Origin: Acanthamoeba sp. SK_2022b
Lineage: Eukaryota > Discosea > Longamoebia > Acanthamoebidae
Direction of reading: 5' to 3'
Length of the DNA stretch: 30,722 nucleotides
Assembly: GCA_027943245.1 (NCBI GenBank)
Contig: JANDJZ010000637.1
Location: forward strand, 1 to 30,722
In this document: positions 1 to 9,443 of the stretch, one piece after another
Numbering within the stretch: position 1 is the first letter of the stretch
How the letters are laid out: each line of letters starts with the position of its first letter
Made by a program: the position numbers and the translations under genes
The notes under the pieces: model-generated
What the model was told of the DNA's origin: nothing
Database searches by the model: none
The model's input: the letters and a program-made list of their open reading frames with translations, nothing else

Positions 1-815
1 GCAGAGGCGTGCGAGTAGTCCTCGAAATCGGAGGAGAGGGAAGGCATCACGGGCATGGACGCGGACGCAGCCAACGGCGGGACGGGCGACGAGGGCGACG
101 CTGCCGCCGAGTTGGCCGACGAGGGCGGGGAGAGCACCGACTCGACGGGCGCGCTCATGGTCACTGGCTTGCGCGATCGTATCATGCCTGGTGGCCAACA
201 ACAGATAAATACAAAACAAAAGGTAAAGAAAGAGATAAGAAGGGCGACACAAGCCATAAGAAGAGATAAATAGTTCATAAAATCTCGCTCTACACGACGC
301 CACTACTTGATCAATAATATTGAAAATACCCCGCAGGGCCGTTGGGATACCTGAAGGTTGGAAAAGGGGCTTCCCCACGGGGGCAGGACTGGCGGGCTGC
401 GTTGGGACATTGCTGGTGGGCTGCTGGGGGGCAAAGTGGGGTATCGTCGTGTAGGTGGACTGTTGCTGCGCGCCGTACAGGCCCCCCTGGGGCGTACCAG
501 CTGGCGCGTAGCCGCCCCCGAAGACAGGAGGAGCACCATAAGGACTCGGAAATTCGAGGATTGCATCTCCAGATGAAGAGGGCGCAGGAGCGGCTCCCCC
601 ACCCCCTCCATTGTAGCCACCATAGGCCAGATTATTATGTTGGGGTTGCTGCGGATAGGAAGGCTGCTGCACGTATTGAGGGTGTCCGTTTTGATAGAAC
701 ATCTCCCCAAAGGTGAAGGATCGATCCTTCCCCCAGAACCAATCGTGCTTGCGGTGTGTCCTGTCTTTCTCTTCCACGCTTTTCGCAGGCAGGCTGTATC
801 CGCGTGCTTGACATT
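1..815 (-). CDS. Gln/Pro/Tyr/Gly-rich protein, partial (3' end outside the window)
   Basis: Two exons are supported: 815..330 and 187..1, joined across an intron 329..188 (donor GTATTT, acceptor CCACCAG; phase 1 on both sides). The first exon begins with a short charged segment containing KHDWFWGKDRSF. It then becomes a low-complexity stretch rich in Q, P, Y and G, with YNGGGGG and repeated short Gln/Pro runs, followed by a Ser/Pro/Ala-rich tail (SVLSPPSSANS). This composition is typical of disordered adaptor or RNA-binding tails, but no catalytic domain is visible and I do not recognise the family. The exon opens after an acceptor (TTTTCATAG) in phase 1, so at least one upstream exon exists. 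A donor-like CACGAG|GTAACC lies at about 890, but its open frame does not match that phase. The stop codon lies beyond position 1. The reading frame was chosen by composition, since other frames are also open. Confidence 0.5.
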
Positions 816-1635
816 CTATGAAAATACATCACAAAAAATCTAAAAGAAAAAATTAAAGAAAACTTTTCACTAAGAGGCCCTTGGTTACCTCGTGTGCAAC
901 AACCCGAAGGCGGGGAAGTAGCAGCAAGTCACAAAAAGCAATCGGGAGATGACCACCTGCAGAAGCGCGGACTTTGGACAGCTGGTTCTGCGGACCTCAT
1001 CGTTGGTAGTTGCGGCGTGGCCCTAGTTTCGGCCAATGGCAAAGTGCCACGGCGACTTGCGGCACTTGGAAAACCAAGGTGCACGAAAAGGCAGCCGGTT
1101 GTCGGCTGGAAACACTTGTCCTGCCAGCTCCGGTGACATCTGCATCTCGTCTACCGTCCTACGCCACTCAGCGCCACCCAAGGGCACAGGCAAAGATAGT
1201 CTTTCCACCTGTTGCGCATCTGTGTGTTCCAACACCGCTGGTCGTTTTGTACTTTTGAAGACTCGTCAACACCTTCTCTGCAACCAGCCAGCAGCTGCCC
1301 CTCTTCCCACCTCGTAACGCCACTCTGCGACCTGTGCACTTCCTCCACATTACCGTCCAGGTTGCTTCCGCACTTCCCCTTTCACTTCCCCCTTTGCTCT
1401 CCTGCCTGCTCATCCCCTTCTCTGCAGACCTGCTGGCAACTACTCGCACATCTTTCTGTCCAAGCCAGACACATAACGTACGTGCCCCAAGTCAAAAAGT
1501 AGCACCTTAGAAGGACTGTAGTTCAAGCCAAGTCACTTTGGACGAAAAGATGTGTAACGCGTTTGTGGAAAACTTTCGCGCCCAACGACTTACCCTCTTG
1601 GCCTCTACACCTGCAGTTCAGCCTTTGACACAAGC
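816..1635. other. Interval upstream of the kinase; no confident gene
   Basis: About 820 bp between the first supported exon of the leftward gene and the kinase start. The minus strand holds an open stretch around 1235-1023 (peptide with FPADNRLPF and ending FAIGRN) that could be an upstream exon of the leftward gene. I could not connect it in phase. The part nearest the kinase (about 1310-1635) is C/T-rich on the plus strand and presumably carries the kinase promoter and 5' UTR. No clear TATA element was seen. Confidence 0.4.
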
Positions 1636-3423
1636 ATGGAGCCAGGAGGAAAGATCCCAGGCTATGTGGTGACTGGAAAGCTGGGCAGCGGGAGCGACAG
1701 CGAGGTGTACGAATGCGTGAAGAAGAAGGACCCCATGGCGAGGAAGGTTGCCGTAAAGGTCATCAGGAAGAACCAGGCCCCCGAGCGACTCGAGCGGTCG
1801 AGAAAGGAGGCCGAAGTACTCGAGCTACTCGATCACCCCCACGTAGTCAAAATGCACGAGTGGTTCGAGACCGAGGACGCCCTCTACATCGTGCTCGAGT
1901 GTGCTGGTGGCGGCGACCTCTTCGAAGTACTCTACAGCCACGAGCTCAATCCTTCGCAGACCGTGCTCGAGGAGAGGTGTGCCCGAAGGTAAGGCTGCCC
2001 CTCCCCTCTCCCCCTTTACAGAGTGGTAGCGCGTAGCGTTGAGTAGAGACACATCTTAATTTCCCGCTTCTGGTCGTCGTGTAGAATTTTCACCCAGACC
2101 GCTCTTGCCGTCAGCCACATGCACCGGAATGGTGTGTGCCATCGTGACCTGAAGCCAGAGGTAAGTCAGCTGCTTGTTGCACTTGTGAGGGGGCCTGCAT
2201 CGTGCTTGCGAGGCGACGGTTGGCTCACAGTGCACCCTCACGTGATTCCGCAGAATATCTTTTTGGATAGCGAGTGGAACGTGAAGGTGGGCGACTTTGG
2301 CCTTTCGCTGCGCTACCTGCCCGACCGCAAGGCCAACGACCCCGTGGGCTCTCTCATCTACGCCTCGCCAGAAGTGCTCAGGCGCGAGTCCTACATCGGG
2401 CCCGAGCTCGACGTGTGGGCGCTGGGCGTGCTGCGTAAGGCCTCCTGCGCTCTCGTCTCTCTGTCGTGATGTGCAACTCTAATCACGTGCACGGCTCTGC
2501 CTTCTTCTGCAGTCTATGAAATGCTGTGTGGAACCCCACCGTTCGTGGGCGAGACGGAGCGTGACCTGTGCAAGGCGATTCTGGCTGGCGAGTACTCGGT
2601 CCCCGATTTTGTATCTCCGGGGGCTCGCTCGCTCATCAGCAAGATGATCAAGCTCAAGCACTACAGGTACAACCTCCTGTGCTCGTCGAGCTTCTTATTA
2701 CTCGCTGTGGATATGACGTTTTCTGACGCACGCTCCTCAACGCGTTGCAGGATCACGCTCGACGAAGTGCTGAATCACCCGTGGGTGGTCGAGGGCATGC
2801 CCACGGCGGTGAGCGTACAGCGAAGGAGCCGGAAGAGGCGCGGCTCCATCATGTCGGCCTCCTCGGAGGAGTCGGGCTCGCCGCATTCGAGGCAGGCGCC
2901 CAAGGAAGGACGGAAGAAGCGGAAGGAGGGGAGCTCCAGAACGACCCGCAAGGAGGACCAAGCCTCGCCAACCGGCGCCAAACCAGAGGCTGGCATCGAG
3001 AGCGATGGCGAGGGGCGCGGCACGACAGCCAAGACGGTCAAGGTCGAGGTGGTGGCGGGCGTCGACACAGCGTCGAAAGATTTCATGCTGATCTCGGCCA
3101 ACGACCTGACCGTCGCCCGCGTGGTGGTCGAGCCTCGGGTGCTCAACGACGAGGAGGAGCTCGCCACCGGCGGCACCGAATCGCCGGTGGCCTCGGACCT
3201 GGTGCCGGTTTTGCCCGCCGTGACGGTGGCCGCCAGCGGCGCTCTGCCCGAGCGGCCGCTTGAGCAGAGGGACGACGACATCACGGGCACGCTCTCTGGC
3301 GATCTGGAGAAGCTCAAGCTGTCGCGGGAGTTCCCTGCCTACTCCAAGACGCCAGCCGTGCGGGACGCGGCCGTGCCCGTGCCCCCGCTCCGCTCGTTCT
3401 CCTCGCCCATGGTGCAGTTCTGA
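1636..3423 (+). CDS. Serine/threonine protein kinase, CAMK/AMPK-like
   Basis: Five exons (1636..1988, 2085..2160, 2254..2434, 2513..2666, 2751..3423) give 478 aa. The kinase domain is N-terminal: a glycine loop GKLGSGSDSEVYE near residue 14, ATP-binding Lys in VAVK (Lys41), the catalytic loop HRDLKPEN (137-144, Asp139) split by an intron after Glu143, DFG (157-159), and an APE-like ASPE. The subdomain IX sequence DVWALGVLLYEMLCGTPPF is complete. All catalytic residues are present, so the kinase should be active. The order and wording of motifs match the CAMK group (SNF1/AMPK, CaMK-like) and not tyrosine kinases. After the domain, about 200 residues are charged and low-complexity (KKRKE-type basic runs, then acidic and Ser/Pro stretches). 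This is a likely disordered regulatory tail with possible nuclear localisation signals. The gene converges on PDX1 with 179 bp between stops. Substrate and exact subfamily cannot be told from the sequence. Confidence 0.9.
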
Positions 3424-3602
3424 TGATTGCGCGACGTCGAGACTTGTATAAAACAAACACGCGAAGAGCAGAGAAACGGAAGAAGAAGAGAAGCCTTGTG
3501 AATAAAACGAAACACCTGTAGTTAGAACAAGACGCAGAGAAGTCGCGCAGTTGGGTTATGTGCAAATCTTGTTTATCGATTGATAGACCAATCGGGTAAG
3601 GG

Positions 3603-4662
3603 TTAGTGGCCGTTGGCAGCGACGCCGCTCTCCCTCTTGGCCCACTTCTCGCTCATCTGGTCGCAGTTGATGCCCACCATGGCCTCGCCGAGGTCTTCCG
3701 ACACCTGGGCCAGCACGACTGGGTCCTTGTAGTGGGTGACGGCCTGCACGATCGCTCGCGCTCGCTTCGCGGGGTTGCCGCTCTTGAAGATGCCCGAGCC
3801 CACAAACACGCCGTCCACGCCGAGCTGCATCATCAGCGCCGCGTCGGCTGGGGTGGCCACTCCGCCCGCCGCGAAGTTGACCACGGGCAGGCGGCCCAGC
3901 TTCGCCGTCTGCTGCACCAAGTCGATCGGGGCCCCGATGGTCTTGGCGTAGGTGTAGAGCTCGTTCTCGTCCATGGTGGTCAGCTTACGGATCTCACCGT
4001 TCACCGTGCGCGCATGCCTCACCGCCTCCACCACGTTGCCCGTGCCGGCCTCGCCCTGCCGCACTCACGTTTAGCGCACGCACGCACAGAGAGTGAGAGA
4101 GAGAGAGGGAGAGGTGCCTTGGTTCGGATCATGGCCGCGCCTTCGCTGATTCTGCGCAGGGCCTCGCCGAGGTTGCGCGAGCCGCACACGAACGGAACGC
4201 CAAAGTTGTGCTTGTTGATGTGGTTCTCGTCATCGGCCGGCGTGAGGACCTCACTCTCGTCGATGTAGTCGACGCCGATGGCCTCGAGGATCTGGGCCTC
4301 CACAAAGTGGCCGATGCGCACCTTGGCCATGACGGGAATGCTCACCGCCTCCATGATGCTCTTGATCATCGACGGGTCACTCATGCGCGCCACCCCGCCG
4401 TCCTTCCTGATGTCCGCAGGCACCCTGAAAAAATAAAATAAAATAAAATAAATATTTTTCTACGTGAAAAATAATAATTGTAAAAAAGAACAAGAACCAG
4501 AAAAAAGCATCTTAGATGGGGAAAGGTACCGCTCAAGGGCCATGACAGCCACAGCACCAGCCTCTTCGGCGATGCGCGCTTGCTCGGCGTTAATCACGTC
4601 CATAATGACGCCTCCCTTGAGCATCTGCGCCAGACCGGCCTTCACCTTGAACGATCCGCGTC
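3603..4662 (-). CDS. PDX1: Pyridoxal 5'-phosphate synthase, PDX1/PdxS subunit (first codons unresolved)
   Basis: Exons 4662..4530, 4424..4118 and 4055..3603 encode 296 residues in frame. This is almost the full family length. PDX1 (SOR/SNZ/PdxS) is the (beta/alpha)8 synthase that builds PLP from ribose 5-phosphate, glyceraldehyde 3-phosphate and ammonia supplied by PDX2. Family signatures are unmistakable: [44 protein letters not shown] (first catalytic Lys), [27 protein letters not shown] (second Lys), [19 protein letters not shown] and [12 protein letters not shown]. The second intron has a GC donor, AAG|GCACC. The N-terminus is not settled: upstream of [10 protein letters not shown] the frame has a stop at once, but an acceptor-like TAAGCAG precedes it at 4663-4665, so a short upstream exon is likely. 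A nearby ATG (MAKQDADRS) is in another frame. The gene is divergent from PDX2. Confidence 0.93.
4056..4117 (-). other. GC-AG intron in PDX1 (donor AAG|GCACCT)
   Basis: This 62-nt intron separates AAMIRTK from GEAGTGN, adjacent residues in every PDX1 I know. The exon must end at 4118 and resume at 4055, and no GT is available at the 5' junction: the intron starts GCACCTCTCC and ends GCGGCAG. The interior is CT-rich (CTCTCTCTCTCT), with a good polypyrimidine character. Confidence 0.85.
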
Positions 4663-5431
4663 CTGCTTAGCCATCCGAACACGAATCGCATCAGCGATCT
4701 CATCTCATCTCATCTCGTGCGTGCACTGCGAGCGCCACTTCATCTTCCTCTGACACTGTCCGCTAGCGCCGCTACGCTTGATCTCGAGAGAAAAAAGATG
4801 CACACCGGCGCGAGTAGCGAGAGCAAGGTAAGAGGTACCATTATCGACTCCGTTGCTTGCGGGTGTGGTCGTTGCCATTGTGTTCTTCTCTTGATTGTGC
4901 TTTTGGTGGTGAAGTCGCAGCTCTGCTGTGGGCTGTGTGCGGCTACGAGAGGGGTGGTGACACTATTCCCGGGTTGGCAATGGTGATGGTAAGAAGACGT
5001 GAGCGAAGGTCACGCCCACCCTGAAATGACGAAGCAAGAAAGCCCCTAATGGTAAGTCACAAGGCGTGGGTGACACAGCGCTTCCCTCCGGTCTTCTTCC
5101 TCGAAGAGCCCGTGGCCGAGACGTCCCGGCGCACGCAGACGTCAGCGCCCGTAGAGCCAATGGCCGACCAGCCCCGAGCTTGTGACGCCGAAAGGCGTCC
5201 AACTTCTGAAATCCGATTGGATAAAAACATGTTTAAGAATTTCCAGAATAATTTCTCAAACTTTCTTGGCGGACTTGTCCGGAGCCAAAGGGTGTGGCCT
5301 TACATGTTTAAAGCCCTTTTGGTAAGCAACTCACCAGCAGAGGACGAAGAAGAGGAGGAAGAAGCTGACCCCCGCAACTTCTGCCGGCATCTCACATATT
5401 TATTGGGTCTGATACTCCACACACCACGCAA
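4663..5431. other. Divergent intergenic region between PDX1 and PDX2
   Basis: About 770 bp between head-to-head genes for two subunits of one enzyme. It probably contains both promoters, the unresolved PDX1 first exon and 5' UTRs. On the plus strand a possible tiny exon starts at ATG 4798 (MHTGASSESK) and ends in a textbook donor AAG|GTAAGAGG. It could be a 5' exon of an alternative PDX2 transcript or a short unrelated transcript. A second donor-like site, TTTTG|GTAAGC, follows a short open frame near 5320. A direct repeat ACATCTCATCT-like TCATC run lies at 4700-4717. An AT-rich ATATTTAT sits at 5396-5403, just before the PDX2 ATG. Confidence 0.4.
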
Positions 5432-5841
5432 ATGTCTAACGCTGAACACGACCAAGACCCATCGCCGGTGTTGCCACCGTCATCGCCAAACCGCGGGCAT
5501 CAGCCCACCAGGATCGGCGTGCTCGCGCTCCAGGGTACCCACCTTATTTTTATTATTTTATTATTATTTTTGATAATTATTAAAATGTTACGCGTCTCAA
5601 AGGAGCGTTCAGAGAGCACGTAGAGCGGCTCAAATCGTTGGCGGGCGTGGAGGTGTTGGAAGTGCGCACGCCCGCCCAGCTGGAGAGCGTGGATGGCCTC
5701 CTCATTCCGGGCGGCGAGTCCACCGCCATGGCCCTCATCGCCGAAGCCTCGGGCCTGCTCGAACCTCTTCGCGCCTTCATCCGCCACCCTCACAAGGTTC
5801 GGCGCTCGCTTTACGTTGCGCGTGCGTACGCGCCACTGACA

Positions 5842-5906
<65 letters not shown>

Positions 5907-6465
5907 CGCGCGCGTGTCGCTGGCATGTGCACAGGCGGTCTGGGGCACGTGTGCGGGGTTGATCATGATGTCGAATCACGTGGAGGGCCAGAAGGCGGGC
6001 GGCCAAGCGGTGCTGGGCGGGTTCGAGATCTCGACGGCGCGCAACTACTTTGGGCGACAGCTGGACTCGTTCGTGGCGGACACGCTCACCGTGCCCGCGC
6101 TGGCCGACGGCGACCGGCCCTTTCCCGCCGTCTTCATACGAGCGCCGGCCGTCACCGCCGTCCACTCGCCCGACGTGGAGGTCCTCGCCTCCGTTCCCGC
6201 AAAGCCTACCGACACCGCGCACAAGGGTACGCGTGGGCGGCGTGGCCGGTAACGGGGCTGCTGACGTGGCATGACGCTGACGTTGTTTGACCGCGTGCAT
6301 GACCGGCCGTGTGGTGCAGAGGTGATCGTGGCGGTGCGGCAGGGGCGCTTGTTGGGCACGGCGTTCCATCCCGAGTTGACGGACGACCCGCGGTGGCACC
6401 AGTTCTTTGTTGACATGACGAGACGAGCGCAGGGGAGCGCTGCCACCGACGACAAGGTTGTGTGA
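5432..6465 (+). CDS. PDX2: Pyridoxal 5'-phosphate synthase, PDX2/PdxT glutaminase subunit
   Basis: Four exons (5432..5534, 5603..5796, 5935..6226, 6320..6465) encode 244 aa. PDX2 (SNO/PdxT) is the class I glutamine amidotransferase that hydrolyses glutamine and passes ammonia to PDX1. It shows GVLALQGAFREH, the oxyanion strand PGGESTAM, the nucleophile elbow WGTCAGLI (Cys105), FIRAPAV, and [11 protein letters not shown] carrying the His213/Glu215 of the triad. All catalytic residues are intact. The ATG at 5432 was chosen because it opens the frame leading straight into RIGVLALQG. The extra roughly 25 residues ahead of that are polar and Pro-rich, and longer than in bacterial PdxT. Intron 2 contains a long (GT)n(CG)n tract next to its 3' splice site. 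The gene converges on the dehydrogenase with 90 bp between stop codons. Confidence 0.95.
5844..5914. repeat. (GT)27-(CG)8 alternating purine-pyrimidine tract in PDX2 intron 2
   Basis: About 27 GT units run directly into about eight CG units, giving roughly 70 bp of uninterrupted purine-pyrimidine alternation, a classic Z-DNA-prone sequence. It ends 20 nt before the 3' splice site at 5934. Length is likely polymorphic between strains. Confidence 0.95.
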
Positions 6466-6555
6466 CGTGGGGGAGACCCACAACAAGGCTCTTTGGCTCT
6501 ACTTACGCTTCCCATGCAGCCGTGGGCGGACACAGTCACGGAGTCGATTTGGGTT

Positions 6556-8084
6556 TCATTGGGCGGTGTTGCCTGCACGCCGTGTGACAAGCCTGGGTGA
6601 ATGAATGCACATATTTGGTTTAACGTATAATAAATAAACATAAATAAAATGCTATTATTTGTAATATTAAGAAAATAAAATTCTACGCCTGCCGCGCGCG
6701 TGTGCGTACCGCCGTCAACCGGCAGGGCCACGCCGGTCATGAAGGAGGATTCATCGCTGGCCAGGAACAGCACCGCGCTGGCGATCTCCCTCACCTCGCC
6801 TGGCGCACGCGTTAGCCCCATAAAGGATTGTTGGATGTTGTTGTGTAGGCATAGAAAAGGATGGCCCATACCGACTCGGTGCATGGGGATCTCGTGGCTG
6901 ATCTTGAGTCGCATCTCCACTTCGGCGTCGCTCACCGTGGCCGGGTCCTCACCGGGCTCCAGCACCTGCGCACAAAGGTGAGCATGCTTCCTGGCATTCC
7001 TCATTGTCGACACAAAGGCACCACCGCACCTTCTCCCTGTCGCGGTCGACCCAGCGGGTAACGAAGGTGTCGCCCGGGCACACGGCGTTGATTCGGATGC
7101 CCTCGTGCGCGTGGTCCAACGCCATGGCCCTGTTGCCGGGAGGCGGCTGGTCAAATTCGGGAGCGAGCAGGCTGTGGCGGTGATGACCGATTGGCGTACT
7201 TGGTCATGAGGACGACGGCGCCCTTGGAGGTGCAGTAGGCCACGGCGTCGCGGCCGCCCACGAGGCCCCAATCGGATGCGTTGTTGATGATCGATCCGGA
7301 GCCCTGTCTCCGCATCACAGGCAGCACCTCCTTGCACATGCGCCACACTCCCTACGCACGCATACACTAAGCCTCATTCTAAATATACACACAACACGCA
7401 CACGATAGTGGTGGTGGGCGGGTGGTAGTACTGTGACATTGAGGCGCATCACTTGGTCCCACTCGTCCTCGCTCGTCTGCTCCGCCGTTCGGTCCAGCAG
7501 CACAACGCCTACAGCACAACATGTACGGGGCGAAAAGAACGCAAGTAAGCCCACCTCGTCTTTTTGCACGTAGAGACACTCGCAGACAAGCGGGTGGAAA
7601 GGAAGAGGGAGTTAGAAGGGGGGGGGGCACCGGCGTTGTTGAAGAGGATGTCGATGCGGCCAAAGGCGTCGAGCGTCTCCTTCACGCAGCGGGCGCAGTC
7701 CTCCGGCCGGCTGTGGTCCGCCACGACGAACAGCACTTTGCCGGCCTCCCCGCCACTCAAGCGCGTCGCGAGCTCCGTCCCCAGCTCCGCGCGTCGTCCG
7801 GTGAAGGCCACGCGTGCGCCCTCCCTGGCGTATTGCCCCCCCCCCCCAAACAAATCAAATAATAAGAGATGGGCAAGACTGGCGGTGGATCTCCGAAGTG
7901 GAGGAGCGGTGCCTCACGAAGGCTTCAACAGTGGCTTGACCGATGCCGGACGTGCCGCCAGTGACGAGGGCGACCTGGATTCAGAATCAAGTGGATTGAG
8001 ACCTTCTAGATTCCGAAATGGAGGGTTAGCGATGAGGCTCCAGCATACCTTGCCCCGGAGACGTCCGTGCTGTTGGTGCTCCAT
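6556..8084 (-). CDS. Short-chain dehydrogenase/reductase (SDR, classical)
   Basis: Nine exons (8084..8049, 7974..7913, 7824..7631, 7508..7432, 7351..7200, 7129..7030, 6965..6872, 6799..6710, 6572..6556) encode 273 aa. It shows the classical SDR layout: the NAD(P)-binding TGGTSGIG at residues 17-24, FVREGARVAFTGRR, NNAG, the catalytic Ser region SIINNASDWG, catalytic AYCTSKGA (YxxxK), RINAVCPGDTFVTRW after strand 6, and a C-terminal FLASDESSFMTGVALPVDGG ending NTAQ. All catalytic residues are present. The Arg in TGRR after strand 2 favours NADP(H) over NAD(H), by inference. The substrate is unknown. The last exon is only 17 nt; it was placed because it restores the usual SDR C-terminus and gives an in-frame stop. 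Intron 2 is GC-AG. The start codon is 73 bp from that of the aquaporin gene, which is read the other way. Confidence 0.93.
7825..7912 (-). other. GC-AG intron in the SDR gene (donor GAG|GCACCG)
   Basis: This 88-nt intron joins EAFVR to EGARVAF, a continuous SDR beta-2 region. A GT lies at 7917-7916, but it would be phase 0 and cannot meet the acceptor CGCCAG in phase. The GC donor GAG|GCACCGCTCC matches phase 2 exactly. A run of about 12 G (sense strand) lies just before the acceptor. Confidence 0.8.
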
Positions 8085-8157
8085 CTTGTCCTCTGTGGTG
8101 TTGGTTTGGCTCCGTCTGACCTCCTCAACCTTTTCCTTTCCAACGCAGCCCAGTTCG
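8085..8157. promoter_or_regulatory. 73-bp divergent promoter region, SDR / aquaporin
   Basis: Only 73 bp separate the two opposed start codons, so the core promoters and both 5' UTRs must share it or overlap coding sequence. It is T/C-rich on the plus strand, with no TATA element and no obvious palindrome. Confidence 0.6.
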
Positions 8158-9383
8158 ATGGAATCCCTGTGGGGGAGCGATAGCTCCGAGACGAGCCGAG
8201 GGAGGCGCTCCTCTTCTTCTTCTCAGTACAAGAAAGAAGAAGAAGAAGTGGAACAGGAGCAGTGGCGCAAGCGAAGAAGAATGGAGGAGTTGGATTTCTA
8301 CGAGTTCCTGCCCGGTGGGAAGCAACACGAGCGGTGCCAAGGTCACCTGGCCGAGTTCAGGCGCGGACTGGCAGAGGCCATCGGCACCTTCGCCCTCGTC
8401 CTTGTCACTTGCCTGGCCAACGCCAGCCCTCACACCCCGACACAGGTGCCATCCTCCTCTTCTTTTTCCTCCTCTTCTTCTCTCCACGGGACCACCACGT
8501 GCTCATGATAGTGATCCATTGCCACGTGCAGGCGCTACGGTGGCCGTGGGCTTGCTGGTAATTGGTCTGGTGTTCTCGATCGGCCAGGTCTCGGGGGCCC
8601 ACTTCAATCCCGCCGTGTCCGTGGCCTTCTCCCTACGCTTCGCCTTCCAGTGGTGGCGGCTGCTCTACTACCTCCCCGCCCAGTTCATAGGTGCCATGGT
8701 CCGATTTCCTACTACTACATGTGGTAATGCTGACAGCGCCGAACTGGGTGATGTGGAACGATCAGGAGCGATGCTGGGGAGCTCGGTGGTGATGGCGTTC
8801 CTGGGCACGGAGGGCGATGTGGGCGTCTCGCTTCCAGATGGCATGACCATCCAGGCCGCGCTAGGCCTTGAGGTCACCTTCTCCGCGATCTTCCTCTTCG
8901 TCGTCCTCAACGTGGCCGAGCGCGCCAAGGTGGTGGGCCCCAACGGCGCGCTCGCCACCGGCCTCACACTCATGGCGCTGACCACTATCGGCGGGTACGG
9001 GCTGGCACCCACTCCCCTGTTGGCCAGGCCAGACGCAACTGACGCTGGTTTGGCCGTGAAATGCACAGACCGCTAGGCGGCACGTCGCTGAATCCGTTCC
9101 GGTCGCTTGCGCCAGCGCTGCTGGTGGGCGGCAAGGCTCTGGAAAAGGTGTGGGTCTACATCGTGGGCCCGCTCACGGGCGCGATCATCGCTGCCATGGT
9201 CACCTGCATGCTGGGGTCCCGGGTGCACCCGCTCGCCCTGCACAAAGCCACCGGTGCGGCTTTCCTCCCTCCTCTCCCTTGGGTTACATCATGCGAGGCC
9301 ACCAGCTCACCTTCACCTCAGGCATTGGCAGGTCTGGCCCGGAGGATGTGGAGGAGCTGTTGGCCGATGAGCAAGAGCCATGA
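8158..9383 (+). CDS. Aquaporin / MIP-family channel with NPA and NPF boxes
   Basis: Exons: a first one from 8158 to about 8425-8445, then 8532..8690, 8766..8994, 9069..9253 and 9322..9383, giving about 300 aa. MIP-family proteins form tetrameric water or small-solute pores with six helices and two half-helices. Seen here: a long charged N-terminal tail (Ser run, then KKEEEEVEQEQWRKRRR); TM1 LAEAIGTFALVLVTCLA; loop B HFNPAVS; helix 3 RLLYYLPAQFIGAML; and loop E GPLGGTSLNPFRSLAP, in which the second box is NPF while the pore Arg is kept. The C-terminus is short and acidic. The first intron is troublesome: the evident donor ACACAG|GTGCC is phase 0, while the second exon (ATVAVGLLVIG) needs phase 1. 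A GC donor at 8426 would fit, as would a one-base sequence error. The other introns are in phase. Confidence 0.88.
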
Positions 9384-9443
9384 GCGCATCCAGCTTCGAG
9401 CAGAAAGACAAAGAAAATAATAAAGAAAAATTCATTCACCAAG

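Noticed and set aside
2737..3456. Antisense frames of 180-239 aa opposite the kinase tail
   Set aside because: The plus-strand kinase exon is fixed by splice phase and the stop; the antisense frames are composition shadows.
5049..5573. Open frame of 174 aa upstream of PDX2
   Set aside because: It runs through a predicted donor, intergenic AT-rich sequence and PDX2 exon 1 in another frame, and has no recognisable domain.
6045..7367. Minus-strand 440-aa frame spanning the SDR gene and the antisense of PDX2
   Set aside because: It contains three SDR exons but also introns, and then reads PDX2 backwards. The SDR frame instead ends at 6556 after a 17-nt exon giving a normal C-terminus.
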